Below are positions 44,403 through 55,739 of a stretch of DNA of 64,000 nucleotides, piece after piece. Location: positions 4,672,800-4,736,799 of the forward strand of contig CALNVZ010000641.1 in NCBI GenBank assembly GCA_940671915.1, written 5' to 3'. Within the stretch, counting starts at the first letter, position 1. Every line of letters begins with the position of its first letter. The notes under the pieces are model-generated. The model was not told where the DNA came from. It searched no databases and was given only the letters and a program-made list of their open reading frames with translations. This stretch comes from Paracentrotus lividus. Taxonomy: Eukaryota > Echinodermata > Echinoidea > Camarodonta > Echinidae. Both the position numbers and the translations under genes were made by a program.

Positions 44403-46052
44403 TGTGTGAATACGGTTTGTGATTGGAAATTGGGATTACACAATTTTGATATGATCCTTATGTTCGATTGCACCTGAACTAGTTTATTTCGAGACCACAG
44501 TTCAGAATCCTGGCCATTGGCTTTATACAAATTGGTATTGTGAGAACTGCCTCGTTATAATGAAATGTCATTGTATCAGTGTTTGTTTTAAGGACTGTTT
44601 AAAGAATAATTTTTAGTTGATTTCTTCTTTGCATCTTCTAATTCTGTAAATATTGCTCTGCTTTTTGAATATTTTTGCCTCAAAACGTGTAAGAGAATTA
44701 ATCGAATGCTCTATAACAGATCTGAAATACATATAAGTGCATTTTGTTTGCTTATGCTTTTTTGTTGTTGTCATATCAAGAATGGACTTTTTGTTTTGGT
44801 GTAAGACACCGACTTTGTATATGTTTGTGAGATTTTGATTTTTAGTGTAGTTTATATATGTAATAGGGATGAGCGATCTTTTTTTTGGAAGCAGATTCTG
44901 CTTATAGTTTATAGTTTATTATTGATGGATGGAGTTTCGGCAAGCTCAGGTTATGGTCACAAATATTGAAAAGATTTCTTGATGAAGCTTAATTTCTTAA
45001 ATGCTTCCTTATGACGTTCTTATGACACTTGTACGATGGACTTACGAAAGGAGAGTCTTGTACGAAGTTGAATAAAATCTTAGACAAGACCACTGACCAA
45101 TCTTTAAAGATAAACTTGAGTTGTAGTAATAATAAAAAAATAATGTCCAACAGAATCAAAACAAGTTTACACTAGAATGGTGGTTTCGGAAAATCATTCG
45201 CACATCATCCCTAACCGTTCATAATGGCATTTGTGACCGAGGCTTTAGCCTAACTACCATTAGTATGAAGATGATATATGATTTTTATATGACTTGGCAC
45301 AAGTTGTACAAAGCATAGAGATATCTTCTATATTATATATAGATGAAAAAGTGCATATCATTACTACACTGCACACAGTTTATAAGAGTCTACACATGTA
45401 GGAAATTCATGAGTAACTGGCAAATTGACAGTATTAATGGTAATTTGTTCTACATGTAAATATTTGTGATATTATGTTTGGATATACGTATAAAACATTA
45501 CAAATGTATATTTAGGACCAAATATATTTGCCATTACTTTTGCACATGCTTGCTGCCGAGTGTTGTAATTTGTTTTTATGCTTGATATAAAGATGTAGTA
45601 TATGGAGCATCGCACAAAATACATAGTTCATAAATTCAAATTTTCCCCTAAATAATCCTTTTACATGTAAGACATACTACAGTAAACCACAAAAAAAAGG
45701 TTACAAAAAATTGATGTACTGTAAATGTAATAACCCACTTTACTTGTAACCTTTATTGGAAGAATAATTGTTTTCAATTAAAGTTAATAATAAAATGGTA
45801 CGGCCTGAATAAGTCCCTAAAGCCTAGGTTTGGTACGTTGCGGTTCATACCTAAATTGCCAAAACGGCCATTTTTAAAGCCTATACACGGGCCCCTGAAT
45901 GATATGTGACATGGGTTTTACCGGTTGTGAAATTATGGTAATTTTTGCACATGCTGTTGCTACTGTAACGCTCGATAACTTTGAGAGGGCATTTTACAAT
46001 ATTGTTTGTGAAGAGGGGTCTATTTACCCAAGCACACATGTGGTGGCAAAAA
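44403..46052. other. Intergenic, nothing recognised
   Basis: AT-rich DNA between the two genes. No supported gene or RNA. Confidence 0.5.
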
Positions 46053-46527
46053 TACAGTCTGTGTAAAAAAAAAATGGTACAGTCGGGGGAAAAATAATTT
46101 AGGTGTGAAGTATTTGCATATAATGTGTGTATGTGGTACCAAATTAAAGCCAAAAGATTTCCCTTGCTGATGCGCTTTGTTCTGTATAATTTGCTTTCGT
46201 AAAACAAAAGTTATTCTAAGTTTTGTGCGATGAGGAACAAATTGAAATTACGTGCTTCTATTGTTCTGGAGCGCTGAATTCATGGCTGTTATATGAATCC
46301 TATACACAAAGGCGTGGGACAGCGTGCGAAAAATGGATTTTTCTTGATTGTAGAAAACTAGTCATATCTCAAAAGTTACTGCACCAAATGGGATTAAAAA
46401 AATTGCAGAAAAAAGTCTGATTTTCCTGCTTTATGAAAATACCAAAAAATACCAGGTTGTGATTAATCTTCATACTACAAAAAAAAAATGTTATCCACTT
46501 GTACCATTTTATTTGACACAGACTGTA
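46053..46527. mobile_element. mariner-type MITE with TA flanks
   Basis: Left TACAGTCTGTGTAAAAAAAA then atggtac; right gtaccattttatttgACACAGACTGTA. The inverted ends cover about 27 bases with differences only in the A-run, and TA flanks both sides. No transposase is present. Confidence 0.8.
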
Positions 46528-48180
46528 TATGGTATATGCTTTTAATAGAATGATTAAAATTGATATTAGGTTAACATGAAAAAAGCAGCCATTTCAACAG
46601 CTTTTGCCAATTTTGAAACTATTACAACTCACAAAAGCAATATATTTTGAAATTTGATGCCAAGAAAAGATTTGTTTTTGGTTATGCACTTTGCTTGATT
46701 CTTTGAAATGCATGAAATTTGCTTTGTATAATAAATGCTGCAATGTCTGTATACATACATGTACATGTTTATAATTTCGTTGGTTTAGTCTTGATAGGAA
46801 GAAAAACAGGATTTAGTCTCTGTTTTTTCTGAGCTTTGAAAGGGACTAAAGGCGATGATTTAATGTGAGACTTGTGCCCTTTTGCAATGTATGTCGGTCT
46901 GTACTGTTTGTACGCTAAGCCTGGTGAGTCTGGGAGATACTTTGGGTCAATGCATTGGGATTTTTAGACAATGATCTACACATAGATGTTGTACCTTTGC
47001 AAACCGATGCTGCATGTTCATTGTACATGTATGTCAAGTTTGTGCTATATGTACATGTACAATTGTTTGCATGTTTTTGTGTGTTTGTAGACAACTTTAT
47101 GTATCTTGGGAGTTCTGAAGAAAAATTGGTATAATATTATTGCATAGAAAGAGACTGGAATTTGTCAGTAGGTGTTAGTTTGAATATTTTATGTACATTC
47201 ATTCTGTGATCATACAAAATTTAAAATGTGCCTTTTACTATATTTTCAGAAAGTCAATTTTTATTATGTCATATCTTTGTACTCAACATTCCTGTATACC
47301 ATGTAGTTGATTGCTAGAATATTGCCAGTCATTTTGTTCTTTTTCTTTATCCAAAGTGTCCATGTCATCGGCGAAAAGTACAAAATAGGCCGCTATACCC
47401 TTATAGCGAGTAGCGAAAATCGTATCCCGTATACTTCTATGTAAACCAAGCCTTATGGTAATTGCGGCATAATACCGAATAGTGTTGATGTACATTTCTC
47501 TACATGCAAGGTGTAATCCATTCACATATCTTTATTTCATTTATGTACATCTTTTAATGTTGCTTTTCCCATGCACATGGGTAAATTGAGAGCATACATG
47601 TAGGGTATGTGATACATGTATATTTGTAGCTACATAAATATCTGTACAATTGTAGTTTTCTCAAAATTATTCAACCGTTACCCTTGTCAAAGCCAAAATG
47701 ATATTTCCTTCAAAACTAAACTTCATAAATTCTATCAGAATTGGACAAGTCGTTAATTTCTAGTGTGATTCCCTTTCTGAAAAGCAAGCTGTAGGCCTAC
47801 AATCACCCGTCCAATATAACCCGTCCAATATAACATACTCATAGTTAATCCAAGATTATGTGAGGTACAAGCCTACAGGTACAGAATATGTTATAAAATA
47901 CCATTATTTTCAGTAATTTGGAATAAACTGCATTATTTTGTAGCACATATACATTTGTACATGTAGGTATGTCTCCACATCCAATGTAAATGTCTCTATT
48001 ATTATATTTAGTTTAGTCATGTAATTGTGTAAACCAACTCAATTTACATTATGCAATGTACATCGTAAATGTAACCCCAGGAGAAGTTCAGTGAAATCAG
48101 GTCAATCTGAAATTGAACAGACCTAGAAAAGTCTGCGTAGATGATGACATAAGGTAGGAAGAAATTCCTTGAATGCTGTG
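46528..48180. other. Intergenic, nothing recognised
   Basis: AT-rich with scattered TACATGTA motifs. No gene supported. Confidence 0.5.
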
Positions 48181-48296
48181 AGCGCCCTTCGGGGTAGCTT
48201 AGCTAAGCCAGGTAATAATAATATGATGCGCCTTGAGCACTCTACGGAGTGGATACGTGCGCAATACAAATCACATTATTATTATTATTATTAAGG
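48181..48296 (+). repeat. LINE-type 3' tail with (ATT)n end
   Basis: gatgcgccttgagcactctacggagtggatacgtgcgcaatacaaat followed by (ATT)n. The same layout as the tail at 49541-49610, diverged, without preceding coding sequence. Confidence 0.65.
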
Positions 48297-49008
48297 TATA
48301 GGGAGAGAGAAGGGCCTTACTAATGGTTTTAAAAGAGTATTAATTGTCATCAGCGTCCTTTATGGTATCTGACAGGTCAAAATTAATTAAAAAAGACTGG
48401 GAAAAGTCTAGATACATGTACAGTTTATAAAGTACATGTACATTGTATATGGAGAAGGAAGTGCTTTACTAATGGTTAAAAGAGTATTAATTGCCCTAGG
48501 CATCTTTTACAGATATACGAATGTAGAAAGGATGATGTTGGGTACGTTTATGTAGAATAGATAACTGCAAACTCTGTATAGTTTTGTAGGAATGTAATAT
48601 AAAGAAGATTAAAAAGTAATGTCACATCTTTTCAAAGAATACTTGGTCTCTTTTTTGTATTTTGTCTGGAATGCTGCAGGCATTTGCTTTTGTGGATCTA
48701 CTTTTTGCTCAGTCATAACTTGCACATGTACCTGTTGCATAAACTACATGTATTTATAGGGGAAGACCACCCTCAGTTGGGTTCTAATACAAACAGAACA
48801 TACCAGTAATAGATAAGCATATCGGTGAACTAATTACCCCTCAGGGGCCTATTGCTCAAAGATGCACAGTGGAAACTCGTTTTTACGAGGTCCTTGTAAT
48901 TGTCATGTTATATCAGAATATTGTATCGGACTTTTTCATAACGAGTTTCCATTGTACGATCAAGAGTATGCGATGTAGGATACCATTCCATTTATGGTTG
49001 CTTCCCCA
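48297..49008. other. Intergenic, nothing recognised
   Basis: Contains a doubled phrase around 48302-48350 and 48450-48510 (gagaagg..g..ttactaatggtt..aaagagtattaattg.c). No gene supported. Confidence 0.5.
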
Positions 49009-49274
49009 GGACCTCTTGCTCTCTCTCTCCCCCTCCATCCCTCTCTCTCTATCTCTCTGTCTTTGTCTGTCTGTCTCTCTCTTTTTCTGTATCTTTGTCT
49101 CTGTCTCTCTTTCTCACTCTCTCTCCATCTCTCTCTCTATCTCAGTCTGTCTCTCCCAATCTCTCTCTCTCTCTCTCTTCATTTATCTGGTCCCCTCTCT
49201 CTCTTCCTCTCTCTCTCTAATTCTCTCTCTCTCTTTCTCTTTCTCTCTTTATCTCTCTCTCTCTCCATTCCTCA
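49009..49274 (+). repeat. (CT)n-rich microsatellite
   Basis: About 265 bases of interrupted CT/CTGT repeat. It produces long Ser/Leu frames in several phases that are not genes. The LINE fragment starts immediately after it. Confidence 0.92.
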
Positions 49275-49612
49275 GGTCGTTCTGGTTTGCGTTCCTCAAA
49301 TAATGTAAGGCTCAAAGAAATACGTACCAAACGAAGTTGGGGGGACAGAGCATTTTCATCTGCTGCACCTTTTCTGTGGAACAGATTACCGCTCTCTATT
49401 CAGACGGCTAATACTCTTTCTACATTTAAAGCAGCGCTTAAAACTCACCTAATGCTTAATGCATACTGCTAAATCGTACCAGCAGTTTATAGTCTAGTTC
49501 TTTATTCTTATGTTTAGTTTGTTAATTTTTTGCTCTTTGTATGCGCCTTGAGCATCTCTTGAGATGGATATGTTGCGCTATATAAATATTGTCATTATTA
49601 TTATTATTATCT
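49275..49612 (+). mobile_element. 5'-truncated non-LTR retrotransposon (LINE), 3' end
   Basis: The frame to 49472 reads GRSGLRSSNN, RTKRSWGDRAFSSAAPFLWN, RLPLSIQTANTLSTFKAALK, THLMLNAYC, stop. The motif GDRAFS.AAP.LWN.LPL.I....L..FK..LKTHL is the well-known C-terminus of the reverse-transcriptase protein of jockey/CR1-like LINEs. A short 3' region follows (tatgcgccttgagcatctcttgagatggatatgttgcgctatataaa), ending in (ATT)n. Only the last 60 or so codons remain. Confidence 0.88.
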
Positions 49613-50049
49613 CTCTTATCTGTTTCCCTCTTTCTTGCGTTATCTATTCTCTTCTCTTTGCAAACTCAAACAAAAGAACAAACCTTTGTTGGTATGACAA
49701 ATTGATGATACATGTATCTCTCTTTTGCTGTAAAAATGTGTTTTAATTCTTTTATTAAAACATGGGGAGTATTTACAAGTAAACTTTCTGTCCATCAATT
49801 CTCCTAATCTGGACTAAACAGAAAGGAAATTTCGCTATTGAATTTGATATGTTGCACATATTTAATTTGAGATACATTCAAAAATAAATGCATTGTCAGA
49901 AACTCCTGGCATTCATTTGAAAAGTGACAAGTTCCAGGTACATGTAGTGTGATGGTAAAAGTCTGAGGTTCAATTTTTTTTGGTCTCAATGTCTTAAAAT
50001 ATATTTATGAATGAGACAGGGAGGGGGGGGGGCATTATGCATAAAATGT
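49613..50049. other. Intergenic, nothing recognised
   Basis: AT-rich DNA with no supported feature apart from a G-run near 50020. Confidence 0.5.
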
Positions 50050-50400
50050 TCATTTGACAATATGATGAAATGACGACGACGATGATGATGATGATGAGGA
50101 TTCAGGAAGATGAAGTGAAGATAATGATGGTGATGGTTCTGGTGTTGGTGGTGGTGGTGGTGTTGGTGGTGATGATGCTGATGATGGAGGTGATGATGAT
50201 GGTGATGACGATGACGATGTAATGGTGATGATGGATGGGTGAGAATGATTATGATGATGATGATAAATGTGGTGGTGGTGAGTGAGGATGAGATGATGAT
50301 GATGATGATGATGGTGATGAATGATGATGATAATGATATAAGAAATGATGAATGATGATGGAAGAGATGATAATGTTGATCATGGTGATCATGATCGTTG
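50050..50400 (+). repeat. Imperfect (GAT)n / (GGT)n trinucleotide repeat
   Basis: About 350 bases of GATGAT and GTGGTG units with interruptions. Any open frame across it is Asp/Asn or Met-rich and is not a gene. Confidence 0.9.
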
Positions 50401-50907
50401 TCAAGATGAGGATTCCTGATAATTGAGGGTGATTATCTTACAGGAATATGAAAAACGCATGATATTTTAATCAGACAACTGAGACCAAGCATTATCTAAT
50501 TTTGACCCGTCCTTCATCTACACATTTTGATACATGATCTCAACTTATATTACCAACAGCACTTCCAAAATCTCCAAATCGCAGATTAAAAGTCAACCCT
50601 TCCTACATTTGTAGATGAATTCTAAGAGCAAAAGGCGCATGCCTCACTACTTGACTACTTCCTGGGACGAGACGACTTCCTAGGAGACTTTCTTCTTCAT
50701 CAGTCTTCTCCTTTTTCTCAGAGCTGACAATCCCCCTGCCCCTCCCTCAACTATCTCTTGATCTTTTCACACTGGGTCCTTTTGTGAATTTGTCTTTTTC
50801 AAACCAAGAAGCACCTTCTTCGGAGGTGATCTGTTTTAAAGGTTCTTTCGTTTCTGGCCTGACGTCAATGTGGACGCCGGTTGTGAACCCTGTTCCTTTC
50901 GCCAGCA
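50401..50907 (-). other. Probable 3' untranslated region of gene 2
   Basis: Lies directly downstream (minus strand) of the stop at 50908-50910. No recognised polyadenylation signal could be assigned with confidence. Confidence 0.4.
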
Positions 50908-51536
50908 CTACTCCACCATCACTGAACCCAACCAGCGCCGATCACATGATGGGTGTCGTGCACCACCTGCACCACCCGAAACATTCTTCCAAAAAGCAGT
51001 AACATCTTCCTCGGGCATGATGCTCCTTTTCGGCCTCCCCCGTTTCCTTCGTGTCAGAGAAGCTGTTGTCATTTCATCCTCCTCCAGGTCGCTCCTAGCA
51101 AACCCGAGACTCTGATCATCTGATTCACACAAGGTAGACTGTCTTTTGGGGGATTTACCCTTTTGAGGGGTTTCCCCCTTTTTAGGGGACTCCCCCTCTT
51201 TTGAGCCCATCTCCTCTCCATCTTGCCACAGCCATCCCAGATCTTGGTCTTTCTCTCCATCAGAACTTGGTTTCTTCCCCTTCTTCTTTCTTCTCTTCCC
51301 ATCGCTGATCTCAGCCTCGCTCGTAGATGACCCCCTCTTTCTCTTCCTCCCTTGTGGTTTCCGTGGCGATGACCCCGTGTCCTCCGTTCCTGATGTAGCA
51401 CTCCCACCTACCCCAGAAATATCATCGCCTGATGTTTCTGCTGTTGACTGGTCAGTCTCCGATTTCGAGCCTTTCTTCTTTTTATTTTTCTTCTTTTTCT
51501 TCTTCTTCTTCTTTTCCTTTTTCCCCTGTGTCTCTG
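50908..51536 (-). CDS. Gene 2 terminal exon: Lys-rich protein with AT-hook-like motif
   Basis: On the minus strand an acceptor (atttatttaacag) precedes 629 bases that end at TAG (50908-50910). It reads ETQGKKEKK and a long lysine run, GSKSETDQSTAETSGDDISG, GRKRKRGSSTSEAEISDGKR, EKDQDLGWLWQDGEEMGSKE, a GESPKKGETPQKGKSPKRQS repeat, SLGFARSDLEEDEMTTASLT, RRKRGRPKRSIMPEEDVTAF, then a short tail ending GSVMVE. RKRGRPKR is an AT-hook-like DNA-binding motif, and the KKG/KGKSPK repeats and acidic clusters suit a chromatin protein. Phase agrees with the exon at 52281-52349. I do not recognise the family. Confidence 0.82.
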
Positions 51537-51772
51537 CTGTTAAATAAATGAGAAAATCCAGACAATGATAGAAGGCAACACAATAATTAACTCCTGTATG
51601 TCCCTAACATTATCCTCGTAAAAATGATAAACTATTCAAATATGACATATCGTCCGTGGGGTGATGAAACCTTGTATCTCAAATTTTGTGTTTATCTCCA
51701 GGTAATTAATCAAGTGATATCCTGTCTAAATCTCAGCTCTCTTAATACCCCCCCCCCAAAAAAAAAGGCCAC

Positions 51773-52056
51773 CACATTGGCCCGAATTCACAAAGGTGGA
51801 TTTTGCAAAATCCACGGTTTCAACCTTGGGTTTAACCTAGGAATGGACCTAGGATTTTCAATTTGGTATTCACAAAGGTGGACTTGAATTAATCCACAGA
51901 TCCACAGCATCATAATATGTCATAATTTGGGTCAACTGTTGGTGAATCATAAACTGGTGGATCCGTGGATCCGTGAATTAAAAAAACCCACGGATCCACG
52001 GATCCACGGATCCGTGGGTTTTGCAGAATCCTCCTTTGTGAATTCGGGCCAATGTG
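51773..52056. mobile_element. MITE with 24-bp perfect inverted ends
   Basis: CACATTGGCCCGAATTCACA(AAGG) at the left and the exact reverse complement at the right. GGATTTTGC follows inward on both sides. The interior holds a small palindrome built from repeated GGATCCGTG units near 51958-52018. The tip ATTCACAAAGG is shared with the 43.8-kb element. It lies in the last intron of gene 2. Confidence 0.87.
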
Positions 52057-52280
52057 TCAAAGGAAAGGCGATCCCATAGGTAATAGTGTATTAGCTGTCA
52101 TGTTTGTTTTGGTTTTTTTTAATAAAAAGATAACTGTTCATGCAATTGTAGAACAAATCAATACACCGTAATTTGAAACAACTTTTAAGGCAGACTGAAT
52201 AACATACTGTGTACAAATATATTGATGATTACGCAAAAAATATATATATATATAAATTTGAAGAGTACAAGCATCCTCAC

Positions 52281-52349
52281 CTTTTGATAATTTCGTTTTG
52301 GTTGGCTTTTTCCTTTCTTTATTCTTCCTACCTCCCTCTCCATCAGAGT
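52281..52349 (-). CDS. Gene 2 internal exon: Lys-rich
   Basis: 69 bases between minus-strand acceptor tccatatgcag and donor gtgagg. In phase with the terminal exon it reads SDGEGGRKNKERKKPTKTKL then SK, and its last G joins CA of the next exon to give Ala. The composition matches the terminal exon. The start phase (two bases carried in) does not match the end of exon 59559-59688, so at least one exon between them is missing or damaged. Confidence 0.75.
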
Positions 52350-55046
52350 CTGCATATGGAGAGAAGAAATGACATACAACAAATATTAAATTCAGATGCT
52401 TTATTGATGCACATGATTGCTAAAATGAATGAAAATACTTGTTAATGACGTCAGATGCTTAATCGCATGATTGTTAAAGAAAGTACATTCCAATGCTGTT
52501 ATAACAAGAGGTTCTCAGGAATGAGCCCAATGCCTATTTTTAATTGAATTTTGTTACATACTGACAAAATACAATGTTGGTTATTTCAGGACTATTTGAA
52601 ATTGAGATGGGCAATAGTGCCCCCTTATAACAAAATCTTGTTGCATCTCTGCTCATACAGTGTGTTATTCATGTTGGCCCTTTTGGCCGCCCATATGCAG
52701 GTGGCAAAATGCATAGCGAATTCCTGTGCAGCCTTGTTTTTGTGTCCATCACAAAAGTGGGCATTGCTCATTAAAGCGTGCATCATTTTGGGACATTTTG
52801 GTGTCAAATAATAGTTGAGAATATGAACTTTATCTACATATAAGTCTTTCCCTCTAAGAACCATATATTTCTTATTTGGTAGCTATTTCAAAAGTGTATA
52901 GTTCTTTCTGAGACACACTGTATAATACGAGTTAACTGTATTTAACTTTAGAAAATATATTTGTATTTAAAAAAAATGGCTATTTCCTTAATCACTATTG
53001 TTAAAGTTGAGTGTTTCTTGGAATAAAACAAGAGTTAGCACTAAGCTGTCCATTAACAGAAGGAATTAAACCAAGCAATGCATAAGCGCATGAAAGCGAT
53101 CTCATTTCAATATTGAATCGCTAGCTATTCCTTCTGGATGAGAATTATTGCATTGTGTTCTAGGATGCAGTCGATCCGTTATTGAATTGAATCCAGTCAT
53201 TGCCGATACACTGGAGAATCAGCTCTGCCCTACGTACTTGGCAAGCCCTCCTAAGGTTTACTACAGAAGGCGTTCCATAGTCGTTCGAAATCTGCCTCTC
53301 AGGCGATGTGATTGAAGTATACTGCAGAGAGTTGATTTATAGTATGGGATTCATGAGATCTTAGCGCCATCACCTCGCTGCGTAAGATGTGAAGAGCACT
53401 AGCGTTATCGTCTGGCAGATTCCCTAGGCTCATATCATGGCGGGATAATTATGGCACTGTAGAAACTCTTAGTGATTGATGTTTTGTTTCTATTTTTATT
53501 TTATTATCAGGTGATTCTCATATCGGATTAGTCGAGATTAAGTCCGCCGATCGGCGCGCGTGCCTTCAGCGCTCAGCTAAATAGTATGTTTACAGAATAT
53601 ATATCAGTGCCGATCTTTAGTTCAGACCTCTGATAGGAGAATCGATGTAGGCAGCAACAGATTAATTTAATTACATGACCTGAAATTGAAAACTGCCATG
53701 TAATTCTCATGGAGTCGGACGCTGGTGGCCTGATGCTGCGCTATTTATCGCTAGTCATAAGGCGGGGTTTAGTCATGCTCTAAGTGATATATCATGCGAG
53801 AGATAGTAGAGAGGGCAGAAAAGATAATGTATGTCTTGACGAGATTGAACAATATGCCTTCATGTGTGTATATATCTACCCACCCCACCCCCAAACTAAA
53901 ACAAAACAAAACAAAACAACAAATAAAAAGCCATCAATTAGCATTACGTCATAACATAAGCATTCTTTTTTCTTTTTTTTATTTACCTTTTTTTTTTGCT
54001 TATAATTAAAATATTTTCTTAAACTAGAGATGTCATCATGGAAAATGTTAATACATTTACATCATTTATAATTCAGGTATGTAAATAATTAACCATGACT
54101 TTTAGACTTTCTTATAATGATGTATTACTGCAAGGTGCCGCAAATTGGCTTTTAATCACAAACAGAAGAATGTGATGATGATATTGCAATAATTCAGGCT
54201 CGATACCACGGAAATACTTAAAACTGTCATTTTGGATTACCAAGCTGTTATCAAAAAATATTTCTTACTTTCGCTGTAATTTTCAAGAGAATGTGTTTAT
54301 TGAAGCATTATGCTTTATATCAACAAGAAGCAGCCCATGATCTCATTTTGTGAAAAAGATATATGTATTTGAATAGGTTTTTTTTTTCAATATATGGTTT
54401 CTCTTTTTTTACATGATTTTTGTCTGAAATAAACCAGCTATGACTAGTAGTTGCAGCTTTATCCTATCCATGATTTGAAAGAGAGATATTTGCGGAGTAT
54501 AATAGAATGATGATGTAGTCGTTGGAAATATGTCAACATTTTAGACCCAAGCCATTTTGATTTCAGAATATTCCTCACCATTTAGTGCTTATAGCAAACC
54601 CAGCATCTCAAAACAAAATCTGGTTAGTCCTAAAATTCAACTCTCATCTCCTTATTTGTCCTTTGTAATGAAAGTTCACATTCTAAACGGGTACCTCAGA
54701 ATTAAAATTTTCTGTGGTTTACTGGTTTAGATAAAGACAACTGGACAGCAAATGCTTCAATTGGAGGCAGGAAGAATAGTAAAAAGCGTTTACTACACTT
54801 AATGTAAGCACCTAACGAAAGCATATGGAAAGATAGCATTGCTCACAATTTAAATGTACACAAACCAAGACTTTAAACGACTAAATAATAGTTTGGTTTA
54901 TCCATTGATAGAGTTTTCTTCACCTTTCATCACATATTTTCTAGCCTATAGAATTTCTGCTTGAAAAAGAAAATAGTTTGTTTCTTACGCAATCTATCCT
55001 AAATTGATTTCTATCCCTTTGAGGTTTTGCCAGGTCTCTTAGCTTT
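52350..55046 (-). other. Intron of gene 2; partly noisy sequence
   Basis: 52.35-53.05 kb and 53.8-55.0 kb are AT-rich with nothing recognised. About 53.1-53.8 kb has an irregular, near-random texture unlike its flanks, similar to the noisy stretches of the 20-24 kb duplicate. An error-rich patch is possible. Confidence 0.45.
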
Positions 55047-55185
55047 CTCGATCACTCACGCATTGAGGACATTAGGGTTTGTCATAGCTCAATTCGTGGA
55101 AGAGAGCCTGTCTGCCATCAAGAGAGTCAGCTCAGTTCCAAAACATGATGGGAGATCCCCATTTTTCTGCTCATTTTTTCCATAC
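55047..55185 (+). mobile_element. Degenerate copy of the 26.3-kb tRNA-derived SINE
   Basis: gatcactcacgcattga, then agggtttgtcatagctcaattcgt, aagagtcag, gttccaaaac, gatgggagatccc and tctgctcatttttt follow the same order as 26285-26440. The A and B boxes are damaged by substitutions and insertions. Confidence 0.65.
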
Positions 55186-55319
55186 AAAGAAAAACAATTA
55201 AGATTCCAGGTTGGCTCCCCTTTAAATATTCCGCACCCATCATCATCATAATGCCTTAACCCTCATCATCCTCAACATTACGATCAATCCTTCTCAATCC
55301 GGGAGTATGTGCCACGCCT

Positions 55320-55515
55320 TCTTTTTTTCCAGCTCGTAGGCAGGTCGCGTTGTTCTCCCACCGCGTTTACGGCCAGGGACCTTCATACATCCTCTTCTTA
55401 CTGGCCCGGCTCTCTTGGGCCTGTTCGGGGAGAGGGAGGGCTTCTCGCTACTCGGCTGCTGATGATAGGCGGCCGCCTCCTGGAGGTGAACCTGCGAGCT
55501 TGGAACCCTGTTTAA
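55320..55515 (-). CDS. Candidate damaged exon of gene 2
   Basis: A GC-rich island. On the minus strand an acceptor-like gttaaacag at about 55513 precedes a sequence reading, in broken frames, GSKLAGSPPGGGRLSSAAE, then SSEKPSLSPNRPKRAGPVRR and GRKRGGRTTRPAYELEKK. The basic, proline/serine-rich character and GRKRGGR resemble the C-terminal exons of gene 2, and an exon is needed between 59559 and 52349. Stops and frame changes prevent a clean model. They may be consensus errors, since this part of the window is noisy. Confidence 0.35.
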
Positions 55516-55739
55516 CCTACCTCGGCGAATTTAAAGAGTTATGAGTGTAGTTAAAGGGTTAGTTGGTTTTGGAGAAGAAGTGAGCCTATTAAATTACATA
55601 TAATCATGTTGTATGAATGGATACAGTTAATAGATGTAATCTCGTAATAATGTATGGGAAAAAAAATACATATAGAAAATGAATGATTTATTGATTGATT
55701 CGCTGGCTTTCTTAGCATATTGACGATCATCATAGCAGA

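Noticed and set aside
48869..49308. Long open frames of 104-144 codons
   Set aside because: They run through a (CT)n microsatellite and consist of Ser/Leu/Pro repeats in two frames at once.
51069..51407. 112-codon minus-strand frame starting MGVLHQERRTRG
   Set aside because: It overlaps the gene 2 terminal exon in another frame. The chosen frame is open through the whole 629 bases and joins the previous exon in phase.
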